Source: an uncultured Lentisphaeria bacterium (lineage in GTDB: Bacteria > Verrucomicrobiota > Lentisphaeria > Victivallales > Victivallaceae). Taken from it: a DNA stretch of 41,500 nucleotides. The notes under the pieces were generated by a model. It saw only the letters and a program-made list of their open reading frames with translations, had not been told where the DNA came from and searched no databases. Below, in pieces: positions 16,626 through 24,732 of the stretch (positions within the stretch are counted from its first letter, which is position 1; each line of letters opens with the position of its first letter). Made by a program: the position numbers and the translations under genes. The stretch is taken from the NCBI GenBank assembly GCA_903863035.1, contig CAIPAT010000140.1:1-41500 (forward strand), in the 5' to 3' direction.

Positions 16626-17682
16626 CTTCCTCCTTGCCGCTGATACTTTCATCCCTGCCTGAGGAGGTATTGCCGTTTAAAACATTCTTATAAAATTCGC
16701 CGTATGGCGGAATCGTCTTGATTACGCCGGTGAATTTTAGTTTCTTCGCGGTATCAAGATACATTTTTGGAGCAAGGAAGCCGGCGACATGTTTTCCTCC
16801 GGACGGGAAGATCAATTCTTCCATCCGGTTCAGCATCCAGCTCTGATGGGCATTATTATAAGGGATATGATTTTCCCGGCAGTATTTACGAATAATCTCC
16901 AGTGTTCTTTTTTTATTTTTAAAAGCCTCCTGCCAGCCTTCGAGCGACGCCTTGGTGAAGTTCCGGCACATCTCAGGATTCTTCTCGTATGTTTCCCGCA
17001 GGCAGTAAATTCCGTCTTCCGGAATATCAAGATTATAATCGTTGAAGAAAAATGTGGTTATCTCGTCTTCATTGATTCCGGAGGACAGCAGTTCATGATA
17101 TTCATTATACCACATGACTGCAATCACATCAATACCGCGGCACAGAAACAGTTCAATTCCGGATACCACCGGAATTATTTCCGCTTTAATTTTATGTCTT
17201 TCCAGCAGCGCCTTCGGCACTTCCTGGAAATCAGTCATCCAGATTCCGACTTTTTTACCATTGATATCTTCAAGCTTTTTGATTCCTGAACTTTTTCTGG
17301 CAACGAACACCAGTGCGGAACGCTGAGAAATCTGGCCGATATTTATGATTTTAATGCCGTTTGCCCGCATTTTGATTCCGGAAGCAAGAAAATCTGTCAC
17401 GAAATCCGCATTTTTTTCCGTCAGCACTGAAATCAGCGTCCGTTGCGGCTGCTTATACTGAAAGACGACATCCAGTCCGTATTTGTTGTAAATACCAAGT
17501 TCCTGCGCCATATAATACCCGGCAAACTGGGCTTGTGGAAACCATTGAGGAGTAAAAACTACTTTGGTCAGAGCCGGAACGGCTTTATTGTCCTGATTCT
17601 GTGAAAAAACTGCTGAAGACAGAAAGCCGGAGACTATAAATAATAACAGAGCAAAGAATGTTCTATGAATTTTTAACTTCAA
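16612..17682 (-). CDS. ABC-type substrate-binding protein, NMT1/THI5-like
   Basis: A secreted binding protein of about 356 residues. The likely start is TTG at 17682, which gives MKLKIHRTFFALLLF followed by a clean signal peptide ending VFSQ. A GCGGGGGGA ribosome binding site lies just upstream. The NMT1/THI5 pattern is visible: VVFTPQWFPQAQFAGYYMAQ near the mature N terminus and GIYNKYGLDV after it. These proteins bind pyrimidine/thiamin precursors or small sulfonates and similar ligands. No permease or ATPase gene is nearby. The only partner is the overlapping Cache-SpoIIE phosphatase, suggesting a sensory rather than transport role. Confidence 0.85.
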   Translation of the reverse strand: MKLKIHRTFFALLLFIVSGFLSSAVFSQNQDNKAVPALTKVVFTPQWFPQAQFAGYYMAQELGIYNKYGLDVVFQYKQPQRTLISVLTEKNADFVTDFLASGIKMRANGIKIINIGQISQRSALVFVARKSSGIKKLEDINGKKVGIWMTDFQEVPKALLERHKIKAEIIPVVSGIELFLCRGIDVIAVMWYNEYHELLSSGINEDEITTFFFNDYNLDIPEDGIYCLRETYEKNPEMCRNFTKASLEGWQEAFKNKKRTLEIIRKYCRENHIPYNNAHQSWMLNRMEELIFPSGGKHVAGFLAPKMYLDTAKKLKFTGVIKTIPPYGEFYKNVLNGNTSSGRDESISGKEEDVQK

Positions 17683-17865
17683 AACAATCCCCCCGCAACA
17701 TACACTTATTGACACGACTAACAAAATGTCCAAGTTAATATAATTTTTACTCTTTAAGATTGCAACAGTTAAGGCAGGTTTATCAGCAAAAAAAATCCGC
17801 CGATCCCAAAAAGGTTTGCGTTCCTGCCTCAGTCGACACATTGATTCTGCATTGCCTGTACTCAA

Positions 17866-18033
17866 CTAGCAGTTTGTCGGGCTGAGGACGTCGCAACGAT
17901 AAAATCATCTGACCAAGCCGGATTTTCTGACGAAAAACTGAGAATAGCAATACTATTTGATGTCTTTCGACTAAAATTCCGGCAAAGTCCGGGATTTTTC
18001 GCAGTAGAAGGCATAAGTCCGACAGGCTGCTAG
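17866..18033. repeat. Candidate MITE with 15-bp inverted ends
   Basis: Left end CTAGCAGTTTGTCGG, right end CCGACAGGCTGCTAG; 13 of 15 positions are complementary. The 168-bp interior has no coding capacity and includes a short CCGGCAAAGTCCGG dyad. I see no target-site duplication. The flanks 17683-17865 and 18034-18150 show no other element; the latter ends in the queD ribosome binding site. Confidence 0.6.
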
Positions 18034-18150
18034 CGACCGGGAAATCCATATAAACAAAATATCCTTGGAGTAAAAGGTTGTGATGCCTTGCGCAAACCGG
18101 ATTTCACGGTTAATTTATTATTCAGCAGGTTAAGTAAACGGAGGTCCAAT

Positions 18151-18519
18151 ATGTTTGAAATTGATATTACCAGGAGTTTTTCGGCAGCGCACTGCCTTCA
18201 AGGTTACCAGGGGGACTGCTCGGCGCTTCACGGCCATAACTGGACAGTGCAGGCCGTGCTTCGGGCGGAAAAGCTTGACCAGATCGGAATTGCCGTAGAT
18301 TTTAAAAAGTTGAAACAGGAACTGGATGCCATCCTGGACAATTACGATCATACCAACATCTCAGAACTGGATGAGTTTAAAACTATTAACCCGACCAGTG
18401 AAATTATTGCCCAGGTTATCTACCGGAAGCTATCCGCAAAGATGAATGACGGCAATGTAAAAGTAGCCAGGATAAGAGTTTGTGAATCCCCCGCATCCGG
18501 GGCGACATATTTTGAATAA
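18151..18519 (+). CDS. queD: 6-carboxy-5,6,7,8-tetrahydropterin synthase QueD
   Basis: Converts 7,8-dihydroneopterin triphosphate to 6-carboxytetrahydropterin in the 7-deazaguanine/queuosine pathway. Full length at 122 residues. Zinc ligands His14, His27 and His29 lie in SAAHC and CSALHGHNW. The catalytic Cys23 and the acidic end (CESPASGATYFE) are present. The ATG at 18151 is chosen because ACGGAGG lies seven bases before it; a longer frame from 18088 has no ribosome site and adds non-conserved residues. It pairs with queE 126 bases downstream. Confidence 0.95.
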   Translation: MFEIDITRSFSAAHCLQGYQGDCSALHGHNWTVQAVLRAEKLDQIGIAVDFKKLKQELDAILDNYDHTNISELDEFKTINPTSEIIAQVIYRKLSAKMNDGNVKVARIRVCESPASGATYFE

Positions 18520-18644
18520 CAGAAGTCAGAATGAAAGACAGAAATCCAGAAGACTCAAAGACAGAAGTTAAAAAAAGTTTTCTCTGTGTGCCCGCGACTG
18601 CGGGATGCCTCTGTTGTTAAAAAGAGTATTAGACAGCGATACTT

Positions 18645-19316
18645 ATGGAATTATCAATGAATCAAAGCAGTATTTGGGTAACTGAAACGTTCCTGAGCAT
18701 TCAGGGAGAATCCACCCATGCCGGAAGACTATGTTTTTTCATCCGGCTGGCCGGGTGCAATCTGAAATGCCGTTACTGTGATACACAATACTCCGCCAAT
18801 TTGACCGGCGGCAAAGCGGAAATGCTCGATCTGCTGGTAGTCAAGGCGGTCTCGTCAGGCGTTGATCTGGTTGAAATCACCGGGGGCGAACCACTGACTC
18901 AGCCTGCAACAATTTCACTCTGCGAAAAACTGCTGGACGCCGGCATGACGGTGCTGGTGGAAACAAACGGTTCCATGCCGATATGGGAACTGCCGGAAAA
19001 CGTCATCCGTATTCTGGATTGCAAAACCCCGTCCAGCGGCGAATCCGGCAGCAATCTCTATAAAAACTACGATTTTATCACTCCGGCTGACGAAGTAAAA
19101 TTCGTTATTTCCGACAGGGAAGATTATGATTTCTCGCGTAAGATTATCCGCGAATATGATCTTTCATCCAAGACGCAAAATCTGCTGTTCAGTCCGGTTT
19201 GGGATAAAATCACACCGCAACAACTGGCGACATGGATGATTGCCGACCGACCGGCAGCCCGCCTCCAGTTGCAGATGCACAAACTGATATGGGGTCCGGA
19301 TAAAACCGGGGTATAG
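18645..19316 (+). CDS. queE: 7-carboxy-7-deazaguanine synthase QueE (radical SAM)
   Basis: Radical SAM enzyme that contracts 6-carboxytetrahydropterin to 7-carboxy-7-deazaguanine. 223 residues. Iron-sulfur ligands Cys38, Cys42 and Cys45 are in CNLKCRYCDT. The SAM-binding VEITGGEPLTQP and the N-terminal FLSIQGEST motif are typical of QueE. The start could be 18645 or the in-frame ATG at 18657; neither has a strong ribosome site. It follows queD, so the two give consecutive pathway steps. queC and queF are not in the window. Confidence 0.94.
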   Translation: MELSMNQSSIWVTETFLSIQGESTHAGRLCFFIRLAGCNLKCRYCDTQYSANLTGGKAEMLDLLVVKAVSSGVDLVEITGGEPLTQPATISLCEKLLDAGMTVLVETNGSMPIWELPENVIRILDCKTPSSGESGSNLYKNYDFITPADEVKFVISDREDYDFSRKIIREYDLSSKTQNLLFSPVWDKITPQQLATWMIADRPAARLQLQMHKLIWGPDKTGV

Positions 19317-19385
19317 CACAGTCTGGCTCCCCTCACCTTCTTTGCATCTCAGTGTTCCCGTGACTGCTGGATAGTTACAATTTTC

Positions 19386-21911
19386 CTATGCGACCTGGCT
19401 TTCCGTCAGGGTTTCCAGTTCGTCGCTTTCCAGGATCAATGGATAAATAAAATGCCGGATTCTGTCGGCCCTCTCCAGAATTTCCTTACAGTCCTCCTGG
19501 CTGACTTTTTCAGTTCCGTATTCATATCTGGAATAAATGAAAAAAACCACAACTACATCTTTAGCCAATTGCAGGTCGTGATTATTTAATGAGGCGCCAT
19601 ATTCAAACAACTCTGCATTGTTCTGACGCGGATATTCCGCCAGTACCAGCAGTTCACGAACCGTAAGATAACACAGTCTGACAGTTTCAACCGGGTTTAC
19701 GGCAGCTGAATCCTCCGCGCTCCGGAACCAATCCCGGCAATTTCGCAGCAGCTTGCGGCGATAAAAATATTTTTCCAGTATTTTTATCTCCAGTAATAGT
19801 GCGAGAATAACCATCAGGAGGGGAAAAGCCACTGCCCAGTTTTTCTTGGACCAGAGATAGATCCGGAAGATTTTATCTTTGGCGTTATCAAGCATTTTTT
19901 CGAATGATTCCTTTATATTTTCATAGATTGTCTTAAACTTTTCAAAGCCTTCGCCTTTGACATTAGGCATTGCAGAATTAAGCATATTGCGGAGTTTCTC
20001 CTGAATTTTTTCAGGAGCCATCGCTGTTTCAACCAGTGCTTTTTCGGCAATAGTCAGATTAGCGTCATCTGTCTGATCAAGATGTTCGAAAAAACCTTTT
20101 CTGATTGTAGACAGGGTCTGCCGCGTAAGTTCCGGGGGCATAATGCGCCAACTGTCACCGAAAGGATCTCTCAAACTGCCGATTGCGAACGGCGTAGTAT
20201 TTGAAACAATTTCTCCGGGCGGAGTCGCATCAAAAGTAATCCAACCCATTTTCTCAATGTAAATCTGGGTCCAGGCGTGAGCATGATACTCATGGACTTC
20301 AAAATAACCGGTCAAAGCATTATAGTTCCCCGGGGAAAATCCGGTAGCCACTCTGGCCGGAAGTCCGGCGAGCCTGGCCATTACTGTCAGCGAAGAGGCA
20401 AAATACTCGCAATGGCCTTCCCGCAAATCAAACAGAAAAAAATCTGCCGACTCGCGGGCGTCCGGCACTTTCTGAGAAAATTGTTTATATTGAAAATTTT
20501 CTCTGAGATAATTTCTTAAGATAATCGCTTTTTCAAATGGCATCTGAACATGCTGAGTCAGCCGTTTAGTCAGCAATTTAAGACGCCTGGAGATTTTACT
20601 CCTCGGCAATTTCAGGTAATGCTTCTGCGGCAGTTTTTCAATCCAATAGTTGACGCCGTCATCTTTTTCATTTTCTTTTTTGATGTCCGGCATATACAGT
20701 TCTGAATATATCTGATACTTGAACGGCAGCGACGGATAGTTTTTTTCTTTCAGCCATACATGATAGAAATCGGATTCGATCTTTATCACCCCGGATTGCA
20801 GACCGGAATTTTCGAAAGACACAGGACGGTAAGCGGCATACAGCTTGTTGCTGATCCATTTTTCGATGATAAAATTCTGTTCAATACCGTAATTGACCGC
20901 TTTTGCTTTTAAATTTGTGTCTCTGACGCCGCCTTTGTTCTTTAAATCCTCAGAAATTGTCCATTCAATGCCGTCATAGTCGTCATATAACTGCGCCAGC
21001 CAATAGAGTTTTACAGGCGACTTCACCCTGAATATCATATCTTTGCCGGGCGGACTTGCGCCGCCGCTGCCTGAACTGCTCATTGACTCCGATTTTTTTA
21101 TCGTCATCGGAGCTCCGGTTTTACCGATAGAAGTAGGCGAACCGTTCTGTACCTCTATTCTTCCTTTGTCGGATTTCTTAACCTTTTCAGGTTTGAACCA
21201 CAAGGTGAACTCCGGCATGTCCGATTCATTATCGGTACCGAAAGATACTTCGAATAATCCAGCCCCCTTCTTTCCTTCTACCGGGAAAATGGAAAAAACA
21301 AACCAGAATATCAAACCGCTGACAATAATATGGGTCAGGATATGCGGCCAGTTGCGCCTGACTATGCCGGGCGGCGGCAGTATCCCCGGCTGTCCGGCAA
21401 GAGAACGCGTTCTGGTACTGTACAAAATCGCCATCGCCAGCATCAACGCCACAAAAAAGATAGCAATAAAAATTGTTCGCGGCAGCAGCGCTCCGTAAAT
21501 CAGCAGAAACATGCTGATCAGCAACAGATAATCATAGTCCTCCCGCCGCTGTGCAAAAATAAAGCACAGGCCGGCAATGCAGACGGACTCTATCAAAACT
21601 TTATCCAATTGGACGTGGTTAATCACCCGGTAGAAAAACCAGCTGCCGGCAAGCAGGACAAGAACTATTTGAATAAAAAAACGAGAATCCCTGCTGATGT
21701 TGCGATAGGGGACATAAGCGATCATGCCGCACGGAATGAGCACGAGCAACAGCGCAAGCGTCAGCGCCGGATGCCCATGCTGCCACAGCGCGGAAATAAT
21801 ACTCAATCCGTAAAAGATGATGTAGGCTGGATGGAAAGACAACCTGGAAGGGCGATACCCTGGCAGATTGTCTAAGAGCTTATCTTGCTTTTTTGCATCT
21901 TTTTTATTCAT
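19386..21911 (-). CDS. Transglutaminase-like membrane protein (TgpA type)
   Basis: 841 residues. The N terminus has six or more hydrophobic segments (about 25-225, DUF3488-like), then a large loop. The transglutaminase core has catalytic Cys501 in GHCEYFASS, His545 in HAHAWTQIY and Asp561 in FDATPPG, so the triad is intact. A further helix (about 700) and a C-terminal DUF4129-like cytoplasmic domain end the protein. It is the last gene of an FHA-MoxR, DUF58, transglutaminase set and overlaps the DUF58 gene by 8 bases. Homologues are essential in Pseudomonas; the substrate is not known. Confidence 0.92.
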   Translation of the reverse strand: MNKKDAKKQDKLLDNLPGYRPSRLSFHPAYIIFYGLSIISALWQHGHPALTLALLLVLIPCGMIAYVPYRNISRDSRFFIQIVLVLLAGSWFFYRVINHVQLDKVLIESVCIAGLCFIFAQRREDYDYLLLISMFLLIYGALLPRTIFIAIFFVALMLAMAILYSTRTRSLAGQPGILPPPGIVRRNWPHILTHIIVSGLIFWFVFSIFPVEGKKGAGLFEVSFGTDNESDMPEFTLWFKPEKVKKSDKGRIEVQNGSPTSIGKTGAPMTIKKSESMSSSGSGGASPPGKDMIFRVKSPVKLYWLAQLYDDYDGIEWTISEDLKNKGGVRDTNLKAKAVNYGIEQNFIIEKWISNKLYAAYRPVSFENSGLQSGVIKIESDFYHVWLKEKNYPSLPFKYQIYSELYMPDIKKENEKDDGVNYWIEKLPQKHYLKLPRSKISRRLKLLTKRLTQHVQMPFEKAIILRNYLRENFQYKQFSQKVPDARESADFFLFDLREGHCEYFASSLTVMARLAGLPARVATGFSPGNYNALTGYFEVHEYHAHAWTQIYIEKMGWITFDATPPGEIVSNTTPFAIGSLRDPFGDSWRIMPPELTRQTLSTIRKGFFEHLDQTDDANLTIAEKALVETAMAPEKIQEKLRNMLNSAMPNVKGEGFEKFKTIYENIKESFEKMLDNAKDKIFRIYLWSKKNWAVAFPLLMVILALLLEIKILEKYFYRRKLLRNCRDWFRSAEDSAAVNPVETVRLCYLTVRELLVLAEYPRQNNAELFEYGASLNNHDLQLAKDVVVVFFIYSRYEYGTEKVSQEDCKEILERADRIRHFIYPLILESDELETLTESQVA

Positions 21912-23139
21912 TTCTCAACATCCCGGAAACATCTGTTTCAAAAGTCGCCACATATGGAGAAACCGCCCCGGAAGAGCTGGTTTTAACTTTGCCTTTTTTG
22001 ATTTTTCTAGGTACATCCGGTTCGATAATCATAGGAAAATATTCTTTCGGGGCATATATCCACCGGATTTCAATTCCACGCTCCATCAGCGCTTCAAAAC
22101 GCTGATGCAGATTATCCGGCTCCGACATGGTGAGACAATAAAAGATAGAGTTGGCGAAAATATGCTCAAGCTCTCCGTCCAGAAGCTCGATCAGCGGTAA
22201 CTTCTGCGGCTCCAGCACGGCAAGTGAATTTATTATGTTTGTTTTGACGCCGGCGGCATCGCCGCGCAACCTGATAACGGTTCCGTTCGGACCATGGGTA
22301 ATAAACTGGAGACGGCAATACATTTCTGCCAGGTAAGCCGTTATCGAAGCTGCGGTTTTGATTAAAAATTCATAATTGCTGTCATTCGGGTCAATCCCGA
22401 TACTGGACAATTCCGCGTCCAGCAGAATATTGACCTCATCAACCGTATTGGCTTCAAATTCTTTTACCATCAGACGCCTTTTCGAAGCGCTTGCCTTCCA
22501 GTGAATAAATCGTACTTCATCATAACTGCGGTATCCGCGAACTCCGAAAAATTCCTGGCCATGTCCGGAAATTCCCAGCAGCCGCCCTTCCGTAGCAGGC
22601 ATCACTTTTTTTCGGAGTCTGATCGGCAGCCAGGTCAACGGCACAGTTTCCGGATAAATCATGACCGCGCCAGGCAGTTTGAATGTTCTTTTGCGGCAGA
22701 ACAGACCTGCCGGGTCGCCTCCGATGATCGTAATTTTTTTCATCTTGTAATATCCGCGCGAAGCGGCGGACATCCAGCGGTCAACAATCAGTTCTTCAGC
22801 GGGCGCAAGCGGCGGAGCAGGAAAATTATTTCTGCCGCCTTCGACAAAAGGACATGTTTCACGGATTACAATTGACTGGCGGTAGCGTCTGGTGTGATTA
22901 ATCAAAGTAACCGGCATAAAGACCCGCCGGCCGCGTTCGCCGTCCTGGTTCGGGACACGCCTTATCTCAATCCCGTAAAGGGAAAACAGCGCCAGCAGGA
23001 AACTGGAAATGACTATTCCGCTAAGGCTGGAAGCAGTCAGCGCGGTAGCCAGACCGACATTGACCAGAGCCACCATGACACTTCCAACCGTAACAAACAG
23101 GAAAACTACTCCCCGTGATGTCGGCAGGATCAAATTCAT
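21904..23139 (-). CDS. DUF58 domain protein
   Basis: 411 residues with two N-terminal membrane helices (about 8-50). The DUF58 signature lies around 213-240: RSYDEVRFIHWKASASKRRL, then MVKEFE. The C-terminal part is a VWA-like fold (VNILLDAELSS...). DUF58 proteins associate with MoxR ATPases. Its start overlaps the end of the FHA-MoxR gene by four bases (ATGA), indicating tight coupling. Confidence 0.93.
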   Translation of the reverse strand: MNLILPTSRGVVFLFVTVGSVMVALVNVGLATALTASSLSGIVISSFLLALFSLYGIEIRRVPNQDGERGRRVFMPVTLINHTRRYRQSIVIRETCPFVEGGRNNFPAPPLAPAEELIVDRWMSAASRGYYKMKKITIIGGDPAGLFCRKRTFKLPGAVMIYPETVPLTWLPIRLRKKVMPATEGRLLGISGHGQEFFGVRGYRSYDEVRFIHWKASASKRRLMVKEFEANTVDEVNILLDAELSSIGIDPNDSNYEFLIKTAASITAYLAEMYCRLQFITHGPNGTVIRLRGDAAGVKTNIINSLAVLEPQKLPLIELLDGELEHIFANSIFYCLTMSEPDNLHQRFEALMERGIEIRWIYAPKEYFPMIIEPDVPRKIKKGKVKTSSSGAVSPYVATFETDVSGMLRNE

Positions 23140-24446
23140 AGACCTTTTTCCTCATTGGCCATCGGAATTGATTCAAGAATACTGTCCAGAACATCGTTTA
23201 CGCTGCGCCATTCCCCCTGATAACGCAACTTCAGCCTGATCCTGTGGGCCAGAACAGGCTTAACCATTTCCCGGACATCCCGCGGAATAACATATTGCCG
23301 CGCGTAATAAGCCGCAAGGCTCTGGCTCACCCGCATCAGCGCCAGCGACGCACGGGGGCTGCATCCGTTGGTCAGCGCCGGATGACTGCGGGTGGCTGCG
23401 GCAATCGCCACAATATAATTCCGCACTTCATCGGAAATATGAATTTTGCGTACTACCGCATGGGACCGGACAATATCGCTGGCCTTCACGACATAAGAAA
23501 TTTCATTCAGCGGATGGGAAATAGTTTGTGAACGCAGAATGTCTTTTTCCACTTCCGGCGCCGGATAGCCGATTGAAAGACGCATCAGAAAACGGTCAAG
23601 CTGCGGCTCCGGCAGGGGATAAGTACCGTGATAATCGTCAGGATTCTGGGTCGCAATAACAAAAAATGGTTTCGGCAGCACATGCGGATGTCCGTCTATG
23701 GTCACAACCGATTCCGACATGCACTCCAGCAAACTGGACTGCGTCCGGGGCGTTGTCCGGTTGATCTCATCCGCCAGAATAATATTGCCGAATATCGGGC
23801 CCGGCATGAATTTAAATTCTTTTTTACTTTCGTCGTAAATGGACATGCCGGTAATATCCGAAGGCAGCATATCAGGGGTAAACTGAATCCGCTTATACAC
23901 GCCCTGGATTGATTTGGAAATAGCTTGCGCCAGCATGCTCTTGCCAACGCCCGGTGCATCTTCGATCAGCACATGTCCGTCAGCGAACAGACAGACGATA
24001 ATATCCCTGATCACTTCCGGTTTCCCTTTAAATACCACGGCAATATTATCTTCGAGCTGTTTGATTATAACTTTCATATATTCAAACGAACAACCTTCCT
24101 CAAGCCCGATCCTGGTACTGGTCCCTGACAGGTTAATATGCGACAGATTGTCCGGATCATTAAACACGATCATTGTGGAACCGGCCTGAATCACATCCAT
24201 ATGCTTGATTTCACGCCTCGCCAATACTGGAGACGCATTTAGAAACGTGCCGTTCACGCTTTGCAGGTCTTCAATGAAAAACTTCTCGCCGTCTCTGGAT
24301 ATCTTGGTATGTTTTCTGGAAATATCGTTTTTGTCAATTACGATGTTACACTCCAGCCCTCGTCCGATAAAAAAATCATCCCGGGTCATCGGATATTCCC
24401 GGTTGCTGCCGGAGCCTTCCTGAACTGTAAATGTCGGTACGTTCAT
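23136..24446 (-). CDS. FHA domain fused to a MoxR-family AAA+ ATPase
   Basis: 436 residues. An N-terminal FHA domain (about 1-95) has GRGLECNIVID, SRKHTKIS and the NGTFLN loop, as in phosphothreonine-binding FHA domains. A linker (about 95-130) leads to a MoxR-type AAA+ domain. Its motifs are Walker A EDAPGVGKSMLAQ, Walker B IILADEINR, sensor I VIATQNP and the lid region. MoxR proteins act as chaperones for DUF58/VWA partners. The FHA fusion implies that phosphorylation recruits or controls the ATPase. ACGGAGATGG precedes the ATG. Confidence 0.93.
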   Translation of the reverse strand: MNVPTFTVQEGSGSNREYPMTRDDFFIGRGLECNIVIDKNDISRKHTKISRDGEKFFIEDLQSVNGTFLNASPVLARREIKHMDVIQAGSTMIVFNDPDNLSHINLSGTSTRIGLEEGCSFEYMKVIIKQLEDNIAVVFKGKPEVIRDIIVCLFADGHVLIEDAPGVGKSMLAQAISKSIQGVYKRIQFTPDMLPSDITGMSIYDESKKEFKFMPGPIFGNIILADEINRTTPRTQSSLLECMSESVVTIDGHPHVLPKPFFVIATQNPDDYHGTYPLPEPQLDRFLMRLSIGYPAPEVEKDILRSQTISHPLNEISYVVKASDIVRSHAVVRKIHISDEVRNYIVAIAAATRSHPALTNGCSPRASLALMRVSQSLAAYYARQYVIPRDVREMVKPVLAHRIRLKLRYQGEWRSVNDVLDSILESIPMANEEKGL

Positions 24447-24635
24447 AATATTACCATCTCCGTAAATTAATATTTTTCCACTCCGTGGAAATCACGCAAC
24501 CGTCCATGCATTCCTCAATTTATTATCTGTCCTGTAAAGACGGCCAATACCGCAACTGTATAAAGATAGAACCGGAAAGCCCATCCCGCAAGGTAAAATA
24601 TTAAAATCCTTTGCACATCGTGTCTGCCGGAATTG

Positions 24636-24725
24636 AAAGTACCTCAAGCCATGGGCACCTGTGGAGACTTCCAGCTTGAGCGGTTCAATGGTAGAAGTCG
24701 CAAGCCGGAATGCTTGCGGTACTTT
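24636..24725. repeat. 90-bp foldback repeat after the hybrid kinase gene
   Basis: AAAGTACCTCAAGC (24636-24649) is complementary at 13 of 14 positions to GCTTGCGGTACTTT (24712-24725). Inner stems CTCAAGC/GCTTGAG and CGCAAGC/GCTTGCG allow alternative folds. It begins eight bases after the kinase stop on the minus strand. It could be a REP-like element or a bidirectional terminator without a T-run. The rest of 24447-24732 shows nothing else. Confidence 0.6.
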
Positions 24726-24732
24726 ACCAACT

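Noticed and set aside
17683-17865. N-terminal extension of the binding-protein frame
   Set aside because: The frame stays open upstream, but the signal peptide and the GGGGGGA ribosome site support the TTG start at 17682.
18034-18150. preQ1 riboswitch upstream of queD
   Set aside because: No preQ1-type hairpin followed by the A-rich tail pairing could be found.
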